Positions 19,885 through 31,019 of a stretch of 64,000 nucleotides of DNA are shown piece by piece (within the stretch, counting starts at the first letter, position 1; each line of letters opens with the position of its first letter). Location: positions 29,382 through 93,381 of the forward strand of contig CACRSC010000094.1 in assembly GCA_902651635.1 (NCBI GenBank). Direction: 5' to 3'. The position numbers and the translations under genes were made by a program. The stretch is from Mastigamoeba balamuthi. Taxonomy: Eukaryota > Evosea > Mastigamoebida > Mastigamoebidae. Below the pieces are notes generated by a model. The model searched no databases. It had not been told where the DNA came from and saw only the letters and a list, made by a program, of their open reading frames with translations.

Positions 19885-20935
19885 GACGTTTCAAGGACAG
19901 TGCAATGCCACGTGAGCCCTAAGGAGAAACCACACGTTTTCTATTGGGTTGAGGTCTGGGAAGCATGCTGGCCAGGCCATGCAGTCCACGTTGTGCGAGG
20001 CTCTCCAGGCCTTTCTGAGATTTCTTGTGTGCTTCGGATCATTGTTCTCTTGCAGCATCCAGCCACCTGAAGTGGGTTCAAACCACTTCTTGGCACTGGA
20101 AAGCAGGGCTCTGTCATAGATAGCACAGAGCTTCTTGGCATTAAGGTCGGACATGAACATGTAGAGGCACTCAAACCCAAACTTGTGCTGAAAAGCACCT
20201 TCAGATGTGCACTTTGCCCAGATGCTTGACTTTGCGCACCACGTAGGGGTGGGACCAGGACTGCCATGCTCCCCTTGAAGTACCAAAGAGATTGAAGGAT
20301 GCCTCGTTCATGAAAATGACCTGGTTCCAGTTCTGGTTCCGCTGAGTTTGGGCGAAAATCTTGCAATCTTCATGGTGATGTGCTGAGAGCAGAAATTTGA
20401 TCATCAGCATCTTGTAGCAATCAATGCCCAGCAGCATTCAAACAGCGCCAAACAATGTGTGAAGAAACAGCAATCCGAGTCCTCTTCAGGTGCCTGGCCA
20501 GAGTCACTGACGGCTCTGTGGGATGCTGCTCTGAGAGTTATGTGATTTTTGAATCTTTTTGCACTGAAGTTTTGTGTGGAGCGCAGGAGTGAGGCACATA
20601 CATCCACAGTATGTGAGGGACTATCAAAATTGGCGACCTTGGCAGAGCACCCAACCTGCTTTTCAGTGGCATTAGCTGTCATGTGAGGGCCGAACTTGTG
20701 CTTCTGGAGGAACCACAACTCCCACTGTTTCTTTTTGCTCAAAAAGACCATGATTAACTAGTGGTACAATTCAAAAATCTCAAACCCAAATCAATCAAAG
20801 AATGCGTTTGTATCTCCGCCAACCTAAAATATCTGGTTATTTTATCCCAAATTGGACAACTACATTTTGGGAGCAAAACTTAGACCTGAGGGAGTTTGAA
20901 CATTCTTATGGCCAGGACTGTATATGCCAGTGGCA
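19885..20935 (-). mobile_element. Tc1/mariner-type transposon relic
   Basis: Minus-strand pieces keep Tc1 transposase hallmarks in order. Near 20310 is QVIFMNEASFNLFG, equivalent to the VIFSDES-FNLFG catalytic block. Near 20030 comes NNDPKHT, and near 19960 DLNPIENVW, the classical second and third catalytic blocks. Frameshifts and stops separate them, and the N-terminal helix-turn-helix part (20404-20751) is badly worn. At 20840-20935, outside the start of the gene, the sequence read on the minus strand begins TACAGTCCTGGCCATAAGAA, a typical Tc1 terminal repeat with its TA target base pair. I could not find a good matching repeat at the other end. The copy is inactive. Confidence 0.83.
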
Positions 20936-21012
20936 CATACTATATGCTGCCAGCACATGCTATGCCAGCAGCACATAGCATGTGCCAGCAGCACAGTATG
21001 TGCCAGTGACAA
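20930..21012. repeat. Dispersed short repeat built on TGCCAGCAGCACATA
   Basis: Variants of TGCTGGTGGCACATA and its complement are strung together here. Further clusters occur at about 19445-19500, 28010-28105 and 28415-28475. All copies lie in the AT-rich island. Confidence 0.7.
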
Positions 21013-21081
21013 TAACTGTTAGACAGAGGTAGATTTTTCAGACAGACAGAGGTAATTTCCTCACACAAAGAAGACACTCTG

Positions 21082-23050
21082 TTACATCATGTTTGAGGCC
21101 AGGTCCCTAGCAAATGCAGTGATATGTGTGCGCAACTCAGAGTAGTCATCCGAGGACCCAGTGTAGGTCCATTTGTAGTCATTTGTGGCTGTAAATGCGG
21201 CCACAATTGTGACTTGGACCAGCCAGATGAGAAACACCAAAGGAAACGACTCCACCTTCCATGGGAAGTTGATGTAGCTCAACAGAACATCGAGGCAGTC
21301 CACGAAGTTGAAGATGAGCTTGTAGAGCAAGACTGGCAGGGGACAATCTGCTGCATGGTCGTAAAGGAACGCCTTGAGGCGACCAGCAATTGCCTTTGCC
21401 TCAGGGCCTTCGTGGCTCAGCACCCGCTGAATCAACTCACTCTTCTTCCCGGATACAGTGGCCCCGAGGTTGTCACGGAGGTGCGCTGTGAGCTGCGCAC
21501 ATGTCCACCTCTCGAGCTCTGCAGCACGGCTCACCTGCCACTCGTCATCCTTCTCTGAATGGGAGAATTAGTCACAGTGAGAGAATGAGAACGAACCAGG
21601 AGCAGGATCAGGGAGAGGACGTGGAGGGAGTTCGTCTGCTGAGTCGTCTGTGTCGTCCTTGGGCTTGGCCTTCTTCGCCTTGGCCTTCTTCAGTATGTCC
21701 AGATCCTGAGTATCACAGTGCGCAATGCGCACAACAATCTCCTTCTTCCCACCACTCTGTGCGACTCCACATGCACAAGCCAACTTCCTGAGGTCGTTCT
21801 CCTCGATCTGGAGCAGCAGGCCAATTGTCTTCTTTGAGAACATGGACTCCTGGCGAGGGGCCACATGGGTTCTGTCCACGAAATACGAACTGATATTGTA
21901 CACAACAGAAACATCCTTGTAGGCAGACTGAAGCACTGCGCCACGCTGAATGATGCGAGACTTGCCCATACTGAGTTTTGCACTAAGCAACTCTTTGTAG
22001 TCACTCTCTGGGGCAGATGCAGTGAAGAGTATGTCTGGATAGTAATGCTGCAAAGCATCAATTGAGCTGAAGGCCGCATCGATAGCCAGGCACACAGGGG
22101 TCGGTAGGACACCACTCTGCTAATGGAGCTTGATAGTATTGCACACAAGCTCTAGTATGTCGTGTGGTGAGAGCCGCTTGTCGCCAGCCTCAAAAACAGG
22201 CACGAGAAAGAGTGGTATTGGCTTCCCAGATACACTGAGAGCACACATCACGTAGACAACACCCCCCTCTGGGGTCGGCTTGCGAGGCATGATTACCTTG
22301 CCCACGAGTTGGTCAGTATAGCCAATCATACTCTCGTCCAGACAGAGCCAGAGTACACCATGAACATTCCAGAACCGCATGTACCCTGCACTAAACAGTT
22401 TGGCAAGTCGGGACATGTTTATATTCTCGAGGTGCAATACGAACTTCTTCCAGGTGTCTTCACGGACAGGGTGTTCGCCAAGGCCAGGACGCCCCTCGTA
22501 CAGTCGTAGGTACTCTGTGAACGACGAGGCTGTGACCGTGCCATTGCCAATGATGTGTACAATCATCTTAATGATTTCCCGCACCTGCCCTGGGGGAACC
22601 GTGATCTTGGGGCCACGCGGTCCCTTGCGAGCAGCTTGGGCGAGTGCAAGCTACTGCGCCTCGATGTAGTCGAGTACCTCACTCGGGAGAAGCTGCCAGA
22701 ATGTATCTGCAGGGTTTGGCTCTTCCCTGCCTGTGTGTTTTTTAAAAAGGGCGGCGGTTGAACAAAACAGTGGTGTGCTGGGCAGGAAGGCAGAGCTGGA
22801 GCGCACGTCTTGCAGGATTCGTGAAGAGAGGGATGGTGATGTTGTTGGGGGGCACAAGAGGCTTCAACTCGCACGAGGAGACATTGTGCCAACCCTGCTC
22901 CTCAACCAACCGAAAAAGGTCGATCAAGCCAGGTGGTGGCGGCTCTTGTGCATCTTTTGCGGCGGCAGCTTCGGCACTGACGCGTGCCTTCTGGTCCTCC
23001 ACGCGGTCACGATGTGCGTTGAGCAGCGACATGACCTCGCGGCGTGACAT
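21082..23050 (-). pseudogene. piggyBac-like transposase with SAP-type segments, disabled
   Basis: One minus-strand frame runs from about 22750 to 21082, broken only by TAG at 22651-22653 and TAA near 22120 and 21568. A one-base shift in an A/T run near 22745 separates the N-terminus (ATG region 23050). The catalytic blocks fit piggyBac order: WLCLDESMIGY (first Asp), CLAIDAAFSSIDALQHYY (second Asp, like VDNFYTS) and YFVDRTHVAPRQ (third acidic position). Two SAP-like DNA-binding motifs follow, near 21770 (LRKLACACGVAQSGGKKEIV) and near 21460 (WTCAQLTAHLRDNLGATVSG). The end has the hydrophobic helices usual for the family (LLYKLIFNFVDCLDVLLSYI). Few lesions suggest fairly recent inactivation. 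I did not locate TTAA-flanked ends. Confidence 0.78.
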
Positions 23051-23384
23051 TGCGTGGTGTGGGCAAAAAAAAGACCTCTGTCTGAGATTTAAAAATCGCT
23101 CTATCTAACAGATAACCACTGACATAACTGTGTACTAATAACCCCTTGCTCCAGGCCCCAGTTCTCAGGCCTGCCCATGTAGAATCGTGCACGATTTTGA
23201 ATACACACTTACTTATGGACCTTCTGCTTATATTGTGAGGCACAGCCAATTCCGAGCTTACTTCACAATGCACAGCGTGTTTTTTCCCAAGAGACGAAAA
23301 GTGCCAGCAGATAACACCTTTTTCAGGGGAATTGAATTCCTGCCCATCATATACAGTGTAGCAAACCCACTTGTAGCAGTACGG

Positions 23385-23592
23385 AGTGAAGGCCTGTGTA
23401 GCAGTGCATAGTGGATGGTACAACTACACACCACTACACACCCATCACTAAGCAGTGTAGTGGATTCACACGTGGGAGCACAAACTGAAGTCCCATGTAG
23501 CAGCACGTAGTAAAGGCCTGCATAGTGGTGCATAGTTCTTCCATTTGCTATGCACCACTACGCAAGCCTCTGCTACGTGCCACAACATGCTT
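23385..23592. repeat. Dispersed GTAGCAGTG / CTGCTACACA repeat cluster
   Basis: Direct and inverted variants of TGTAGCAGTGCATAGTGGA are packed here. The same family recurs at 25672-25847, 28815-29090 and 30150-30990. No ORF is involved. Confidence 0.75.
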
Positions 23593-23937
23593 GACATGAG
23601 CTGATGCTCACAGGGCAAATGCACTCAGAAGAGCCCAAGTACAGCTGTATAAAAACCCTAGACAGCACTTCAGATACTCAGGGAGTACCAGAAGAGAAGA
23701 GCAGAGCTGCAGAAAGCACTGATCAGCATATTGTGACTGATGCCCAGATCGATATGATAATTGCCTTCATCAACATATCAACAGAAGGAGAGCCTAGCTC
23801 GGGAAGGCGTAGTGAGAAGGTTGAGAGATCAGGTAACAGGTGGGCCTGTTGCTGTCTGCCTGGCACAGACAGCTTGGAAAAGATTTAAAATGCTCAGAAG
23901 CCACGTCAATAACACACGATCAATTGACAAGGATGCT

Positions 23938-24348
23938 GCTATATTGTATGCCACTCCAGACGTGTTGGGAGACCTGTGCAGGAAGGGGGAGCAGCGCAGC
24001 TGGGGGGGGGGNGGGGGGGACTGACAGTGGCGAAGCCGTCGGAAACGGGGATGACGTTATCCGAGCCGGCGCTGGGGTTGGTGTACACGCGGGCGCCGCT
24101 GGCCACTGCTGCGGCCGCGGCCAGGAAGACCACGATCTTGGCGTTCATTCTCCGCACTGCTGCTTGCTGCTTGCTGCTTGCTTGCTGGTCTGCAGGTTGT
24201 TGCCGATTGAAAAACGGACTGGCTGTTTGCTCGGGCTTTTGTTGCCAGCGGCGTGACGTCAGGCGATCATCGGCTGTCCGTTTCCAACGGCCGAGATACA
24301 GGCGCCGGCGACGTGGCAAGAATATTCCGCGTTTTCTGTTATGTTTCC
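23938..24348. repeat. Left arm of a second inverted duplication
   Basis: 24014-24348 is the reverse complement of 25292-25626 (x pairs with 49640-x), and 23938-24010 is the near-perfect reverse complement of about 25893-25965. The N at 24012, inside a G run, sits between the two blocks. In the right arm the blocks are separated by an extra insert containing another N. Confidence 0.85.
24020..24148 (-). CDS. Signal-peptide exon of an unknown secreted protein (copy 1)
   Basis: The minus-strand ATG at 24148 reads MNAKIVVFLAAAAAVASGAR, a clean signal peptide, followed by VYTNPSAGSDNVIPVSDGFA, then sequence lost at the N joint. Identical to the exon at 25492. Upstream both copies share about 200 bases that include a CGTGACGTCA element. 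No continuation is recognisable. Confidence 0.45.
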
Positions 24349-25291
24349 CACTGGATTCTCTCCGGATTTCGGAGTGCGGGTCTATTGCGAAGTCTTTTCC
24401 GGATTTGGACTGCGAGTTTGACTCTCTGCCATCTGGCGGGCAATAGCCCACCAATAGCCCAGCAGCAGGACAGAACACCAAATCAGCACATCCGTGTGTT
24501 CGTTCCAACCAATCAGGAACTCATGGTGTCGTGCGATGCTGAATGCAGAGAAGAGAGGGATGGGCTGAGCATATCGAGTGACCACTGTGGGTGCTGCGCT
24601 TCTCTCAGCACTGCTCGTTCCCTCGAATACGCGTCACGGGGCAAGCAAGAGAGTTCGACTGGTGGGTCTGTGGCGCCTTTCCGAACAGTCAGAACAATGA
24701 AATACAGCTATTGTCTCTCTTCATTCGATGAAATATGCTCGGGTTGGAGTCTCCAGGCGACCCACAGGAACCCAGAGCGGGCTGGCCACTGGTTAGGGAG
24801 GGGATGTATGCGCTCTCATCTTGCAAGTGGCCCGCGTGCACCCCGACTGCCCCTGCCAACTGAACATCCAGTGCGCATTCTCTCACACGGCAGTTCTGCA
24901 CGCCCGCAACAGCCCCGGTGAATCAGCGTGGCATTGTCCCTAGTGCCCTACTCCATTGTATCACCTTGTTTCCCACTGGCTGTCACAGGGGCAGTATTGC
25001 CGGCAGCAAAGCTGGCATACATGATGCCTCAACTGCGAAGAGTGCCAGCTCTGCTTTCCCACCATACAGCGGCCTACGAGAGATGAAGCATCCTTAAGCT
25101 GATCTGTTAGTCGAAATCCCCGCTCTGGAGCTGAGAGACGCCAGTATGGCAGGATGGGAGGCTACCGCGATGCAAAGATGCCAGGCCAGACCGCGAAGGT
25201 GCGGACGGCGGGGACCCAGGAGGCCCAAATCACCTTTTCCACAGCGATACCCACACCCCCCCACCAGTACGACGACCACGAGAAAACGACC
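24349..25291. other. Spacer between the arms of the second inverted duplication
   Basis: This stretch of 943 bases has only weak frames and no recognised motif. Confidence 0.5.
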
Positions 25292-25491
25292 GGAAACATA
25301 ACAGAAAACGCGGAATATTCTTGCCACGTCGCCGGCGCCTGTATCTCGGCCGTTGGAAACGGACAGCCGATGATCGCCTGACGTCACGCCGCTGGCAACA
25401 AAAGCCCGAGCAAACAGCCAGTCCGTTTTTCAATCGGCAACAACCTGCAGACCAGCAAGCAAGCAGCAAGCAGCAAGCGGCAGTGCGGAGA

Positions 25492-25620
25492 ATGAACGCC
25501 AAGATCGTGGTCTTCCTGGCCGCGGCCGCAGCAGTGGCCAGCGGCGCCCGCGTGTACACCAACCCCAGCGCCGGCTCGGATAACGTCATCCCCGTTTCCG
25601 ACGGCTTCGCCACTGTCAGT
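25492..25620 (+). CDS. Signal-peptide exon of an unknown secreted protein (copy 2)
   Basis: Same sequence as copy 1. ATG at 25492, a 19-residue hydrophobic leader, then ARVYTNPSAGSDNVIPVSDG and an exon end near FATVS. It looks like a first exon. No later exon in frame can be named, because the following 50 bases run into the N joint and a repeat. The carboxylesterase remains at 26.4 kb have their own leader, so this exon is probably unrelated to them. Confidence 0.45.
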
Positions 25621-25671
25621 CCCCCCTTCTGGTCTCCCATACTCCAACCTGCTTTCTTTTGCTCTCTCTCN

Positions 25672-25847
25672 TGTGTATTGTGTAGCAGACCCTATAGTTA
25701 GTGTAGCAGCAGTGTGTAGCAGACCTTCTGCTATGAGTTGCAACACAAATACCTCTGCTATGCTGTATAGTAGACCCTATCATGCAGCAGTGTGTAGCAG
25801 ACCTTTCGCTACACACTGCTACACAAATACCTTCACTACACTGTGTA
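25672..25847. repeat. Exact 176-bp copy of 30340-30515
   Basis: This block begins immediately after the N at 25671 and ends at a sharp edge. It belongs to the CTGCTACACA repeat family. Both copies read the same throughout. Confidence 0.9.
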
Positions 25848-26387
25848 CCCCCACCCTCCCCTCCGAGGCCGAGGCTATCCAGCTCCCCCCCCCCAGCTGC
25901 GCTGCTCCCCCTTCCTGCACAGGTCTCTCAACACGTCTGGAGTGGCATGCAATATAGCAGCCTTCGTAACTGGTGTCGTCACGGGTCCACTATGCAGATT
26001 TTGAGTGCAGATGAGGTTACCACCTGCAAGGGTGAATGCCAATGCCCTGCGCCAGCGCCATCAATTACCGGTGGCGAAGCAATGCGACCCAGCCTCGTAG
26101 ACCTGTGGCGGACAGCTGGTGTCCTTCCCTGGGCGTCGGGACCAACAGGCACCCGACAGAAAGCACAAGATTTCAGAGTACTACATGCGAAGTGTCGCTG
26201 CAAGCGATCTCGAACAATGAGGGTCATTACACACGAAGTGCAAGCGCACCTCCAAGCGTTCATTTTTTTCATTTCGTTGATTTCGTCCCCAGTTGTAAGG
26301 ATAAAACAACAGAAGTCCGTACAGCCTTTGAAATCGACCAGATCACTTTTAACTTATTCAGTTAGACTCGGGTTCCGTGTCAGCGCA

Positions 26388-27170
26388 ATGGCTCGTCGGT
26401 GGGTCTGTTCGATTGTGGCGCTGTCAGTTTGCTCTGGCCAGCACAGCAGGAGAGGTCATTAGCGCCCACCTGCCACTCCACACCGTCCGCGGTCTCAGGA
26501 CCTCGACAGGGAACTTCGACAACGACATTTCCTACTATGCCACCACCGGTGGGCTCTTCTTTGTTGCCCCCAGTCTCACATCATCGGCTTCGCCCCTCCA
26601 AGATCCTTGTCGATGGCGCATCACGGAGCCCTGGAGGGGGCCCTACCCTGATGGTGTCATCGACAGCACACGCCCGAGCGGAATCGCATGTCCTCGGATG
26701 CACTTGAAGCATCACGCAGTCGGCAGTGAGGACTGACGCTCAACATCTTCACCCCGACTGGCAGTACTCCAGGTGAGGGTGAAGGCGTCGATGGCAATGG
26801 CGCGTTGCTGCCCGTTCTGTTCTGGATCAACGGTGGCAGCTGGGTGGCGGGGTGGGGAGGTTGGACGTCTGACCAACACGGATTTTCTGAACCCTGCGAC
26901 AGCGCCTCCCTGAGTGCATGAGGAGCAAGTCGACCGAGGAGCTTCTCGGCACAACGGGCACTTCTTCGTCAGCTGGGCGCAGACGGTCAGCAGCGTGTTC
27001 CTCAGTGGGTACGATAGAGAGCTGCCTGGCCTCTGGGATCTTCAACTTACGACGGGGCCCTCTTGGGTTCAGAAGGTCCGTCGGCCAGTTCTGGGCCTGG
27101 GTAGCAGAGCACGGCACCCCCAGCGATGTCTTTGGCGTGGCCAGTCACCAACGGAAGCACGTGGCAGGAA
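26388..27170 (+). pseudogene. Type-B carboxylesterase pseudogene
   Basis: Pieces of the carboxylesterase/cholinesterase fold follow each other in the right order but in different frames. A leader (MARRWVCSIVALSVCSG) is followed by VRGLR, an eroded IPYA-PPVG block (FPTMPPPVGS near 26533), EPWRG...DGVIDSTRPSG...CP near 26640, then SED (26730) and LNIFTPTG. FWINGGSWVAGW at 26813 corresponds to the oxyanion-hole WIHGG motif. LPGLWDLQL and SVGQFWAWV near 27020-27090 match the pre-nucleophile region. The GESAG nucleophile block near 27130 is not recoverable (FGVASH). Several shifts and stops make a working product impossible, unless introns account for a few of them. Confidence 0.7.
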
Positions 27171-29384
27171 CTCAAGACGACGGACATCTGCGTGGTCCCG
27201 ACAGCTAGGACAGATCGGTGCGACTTCTGGGACCGTCACAGAGGGATCTGACCTGTCTTTGTAGTAGTCGTCGTCGCCGTTGCCAGTACTACCGGACAAT
27301 GGCCACTCCTCGGAATTGGGGGCCTCTGGTGTAGCCATCGGAGAGTTCTCTGCTGCTTGCACAGGCGCTGGCGGCCTGTTCTCTCCGTGTGTCGGCACCT
27401 CACTGAAATTACAACATTGAGAAGGGCATGCAGAGTGGTGTTCACAGCAGAGTTTGCGGTCTCCTGCATGAGTTGTGGTTGTTGTCTGCAGCTTACTCGA
27501 CAACCTCGAGGATGAACATTGCAACCCTGGCAAGTTGGACATGGCCACAGTCTTCTTGTACGCGGGTTATCTCGATGGCGGGCCACCCAGAGCTGCGGCC
27601 AAGGAGGCATCTGCAGTCGGGACTTCAGTGCCGCCCAAGAAGCACTGTCGACTATGCCGCACCCTGAGGGCTCTGTGAGAGCAGCCTGCGTACGGGGTTG
27701 GAGGGGCGACTAGTATGGGCAGATGATGGAAGGGGCTCATTACACACTGCTGAAATGGCATATGTGATGAAAATAGCAACTGGCACATCGTCTTCCAGCT
27801 CCTTCTCTGGTACATGACCTGTGCATGCTGATGCACCTGCTGATAGCCTGAAAATGGACTTATGGAAGGGGGGTTGTCCTGTGGGAGGTAGTCTTCTGTG
27901 TTAACAGAAGCAGGAGGCCTACGTGCTAGTGTGTATACAAAATTGTGCACGATTCCGCGTGGGGAACAAGGGGGTATAAGTCAGCATTATGTCAGTGGTT
28001 ATTTTCGCCAGCACATGCTATGTGCTAACAGTATACAGCAGCATATGCTGCTGGCACATAGTATGTACCACCAGCATATACTGTACCAGTGGTACATGAG
28101 TCAGCATAAGAAGTGAGAGGAGGTAGATAGAGTGAACATACATGCTGATGCACATCAAACACTGGAATACCATTTATTTGACAATTGCTTTGAAGGGCAA
28201 AGCAATTGAAAAGGGCAAGGCGTGAGTGACATAGCACTCGAGAGAGGGTAAGAGTGTCTTAGCATGTAGGAGTGTCTGCTGCACTATTAGCAGATCCAGA
28301 TGCAGGATGAGAGGTGGGTACTTTGTGCTTGGGAGGAGTGGTGCTGGTGCCCTTAAGGGACTCGTTCTCCCTCCAATTGGCACCTTTCTGTGGTTTAACA
28401 ACAATTAGTTCATTATATTGCTGGCATAGAATTATGTGCCACTGGCATATTGCTATGTGCCACCAGCATATGTCTTTGCAGCCAAACGTACCATTTTACC
28501 AGTTTGAAAAAACACTAAAAGTGAAAAAGTCGTCGTTTAAACAACATTTTGAAAAAAGCAAAAGTAAAAAGTCGTTTTAAACGACATATCAAAAAATGAG
28601 ACAAACTAAGTCAAAGTATGGCATAAAATAATGCTAAAGTTAACTTTAAAACAAAAAAACAGATAAGAGTTGCAACATACAAACTTAAAATCAAGTGGTG
28701 CATCAGTAACCTTTGTTGGTTTCAGTGAACAAAAAGGTAAGAAGAGACATCACCATCTTATGTAAAAGTCAGCACTTCCTTTTGCGTGTTGTAGGTGCTG
28801 GACTTGTTCACGTCAAGTAATGTAGCAGCACATAGTGGACCCTGCTGCAGCAGTGCATAGCGCAATGAATGAACTACATGGCATAGTGAAGGGTCTGCCA
28901 CATGCTGCTATGCATGATGCCACTATGCATTGCTACACATGATGCCGCTACGTATTGCTACACATCATGTGTAGCAGTGCATAGTGGATCCTCCGCTACA
29001 CTGCGTAGTTTATTCATCGTGCTATGCACCACTGCAGCAGGGTCCGCTATGTGCCACTACACATGAAGGTGCTACGCACCACTACATAATTGGGCAGACC
29101 ACCTATTCACTACAATCCCTACATTCCCTTTCATACCTAAATCAAGTGATTTAACAACAATTTAAACTGTCATTAAAAGGCCAGGCAGGTCATGTTTTTG
29201 CTTTTGGGGAAGAGGAGCCCAGGGCAAGCAGAAAACGTTTGAGTGAGAAGAGTAGAAAGAGAGATCACTGAGAACCAGCAGGTGTCTGAGAAGAGAATGG
29301 ATGAACCAGCATCAGCTCCCTGGTCTGCATGCCTGCCTCAACAGCATGTTTGAGAGCATTCATCCTGGAAAATATTTACTTGTA
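27171..29384. other. Gene-poor, AT-rich repeat island
   Basis: It holds the dispersed repeat clusters at 28010-28105, 28415-28475 and 28815-29090, and short palindromic stretches such as GTCGTTTTAAACGAC near 28572. No supported gene. Confidence 0.5.
28815..29090. repeat. GTAGCAG / CTGCTACACA repeat cluster
   Basis: Many inverted and direct copies of TGCTATGCACCACTACACA-like words, the same family as at 23385 and 30150. Confidence 0.7.
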
Positions 29385-29439
29385 TTAACACAGAGAGAAC
29401 AAGGGAGAAAGGGGAAAGGGGGTTTCATACCTCATAATA

Positions 29440-29975
29440 AGGTCATTCAGAGTCCCACCAAGCATCAACATAGCCTTGAACCCAGCCCTGACCTCTTCAA
29501 AGGTACAGGGTGGATAGGCATGCTCCTTACTGGGCTTAGCACTGAAGATACTAAGAAGGTCACACAACATTATCATGAGGGCCGAGATCTGCTGCTTCTC
29601 CTGCAGTGCCCTGCTCTGCTCCTCATCTGACTCCAACACACAAATCTCCTTGTCAACCTCCTCTGCCTCGCCCTCCGATTGCTCACTGTTGCTGAGATGT
29701 GGTGCAGCAGCAGCAGCAGCTTGTGACTAGTGCAGCTGCAACTGTGCCTAAAGTAACATTAACAGAGAGTGTGTGGTGTGGGAATAAAGAAGAAAAGAGA
29801 GAATACTACATATCTGCTCTCCTGAAAGACATGATCTCTAGGTCTCTGTCCTGCTGAGATGGAAGAGGTATCACAGTGATGATCGGCCTGGCCTGTCCAG
29901 TACAGTCCTTGTTTTTGTTCTTGCACTTGTTCTTGTGCTTCTTGGTGGGGGGTTTTGTGTGGCATGTCCTTAATG
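29440..29975 (-). pseudogene. Two exon-like segments of an unidentified gene
   Basis: On the minus strand, about 29735-29440 reads AAAPHLSNSEQSEGEAEEVD, then a regular helical stretch (LQEKQQISALMIMLCDLLS, FEEVRAGFKAMLMLGG) ending in LIMR at a good donor (GTATGA). Upstream, about 29970-29812 reads a Lys-rich KPPTKKHKNKCKNKNKDCTG segment ending at another possible donor. No complete gene or family can be named. A mobile-element protein is the likeliest source given the setting. Confidence 0.3.
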
Positions 29976-30149
29976 CACACCTTTTTTTTCAAAAAAGCTG
30001 TTATATGACATCAATAGCAGTATAAGAAGGGCGAGGTCTATACAGAATCAAAGATTTGTACTGTGGTACTATTGTCTGTGTAGCAGGCGAATATGCTGGG
30101 CAGAACAGCATTAAGGAAGTCTGTTAGAGGTTACTGTTAACATTGCAGA

Positions 30150-30990
30150 ACCTCTGCTATGTGCTGCTAAATGGGTATCTTCTGCTATGCTATATAGTAG
30201 AAGGCACTGAAGTGCCTTCTGCTATGTGGTGTAGCAGACACAATGCTGTAGGATGCATTGCGGAAGGTCTGCTATACAGTGCTACACTTATACTCTCTGC
30301 TATGTAGCATAGCAGAAGGCACTAGAACACCTTTTACTGTGTGTATTGTGTAGCAGACCCTATAGTTAGTGTAGCAGCAGTGTGTAGCAGACCTTCTGCT
30401 ATGAGTTGCAACACAAATACCTCTGCTATGCTGTATAGTAGACCCTATCATGCAGCAGTGTGTAGCAGACCTTTCGCTACACACTGCTACACAAATACCT
30501 TCACTACACTGTGTAGCAAAAGGTGCTGGAGTGCCTTCTGCTATACAGTGTAGCGAACCCTATAATGTAGCAGTGTGTAGCAGACCTTCTGCTATGCACT
30601 GCTACACAAAAACCTCTGCTACACACTGCTACATATACCTTCGCTACATGCCACTATGCAAATAAATACCTCTGCTACACACTGCTACACATACCTCCGC
30701 TATGTGCTGCTATGAAAATACCTCCGCTACACACTGTTACATATACCTTCACTGTGCATCACTATGCAAATACCTCTGCTATACAGTGTAGCAGACCCTG
30801 TGCAGCAGTGCATAGCAGATCTGCCTCTGCTATGCATTGCTACATGGCATTCGCTACACAGTGTAGCAGACCCCATTCTGCTACACACTGCTGTACAGGT
30901 GCCACTACACACTGCTGCAGCAATTCACTTCTGCTACATAGCAGAGCATGCATAGCAGTGTGTAGCAGAACTGGATCCACTACAGCACGT
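30150..30990. repeat. Long CTGCTACACA / GTAGCAG repeat cluster
   Basis: About 840 bases consist mostly of variants of CTCTGCTACACACTGCTACA and their complements. This is the largest cluster of the family and includes the parent or twin of the block at 25672-25847. Confidence 0.8.
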
Positions 30991-31019
30991 AAACGTGATC
31001 GACGTGTTGTTGCAGCTTC

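Larger units (their letters stand above)
25292..25965. repeat. Right arm of the second inverted duplication, interrupted
   Basis: 25292-25626 and about 25893-25965 match the left arm. Between them lie about 45 unrelated bases, the N at 25671, and a 176-base block (25672-25847) identical to 30340-30515. Confidence 0.85.

Noticed and set aside
25492-27170. Joining the signal-peptide exon at 25492 to the carboxylesterase remains
   Set aside because: The esterase region has its own leader at 26388 and a joint plus repeat lies between, so one gene is not supported.
30336-30990. CRISPR-like array of spaced repeats
   Set aside because: The units vary, occur in both orientations and lack constant spacers. 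The context is eukaryotic and no cas genes are present.
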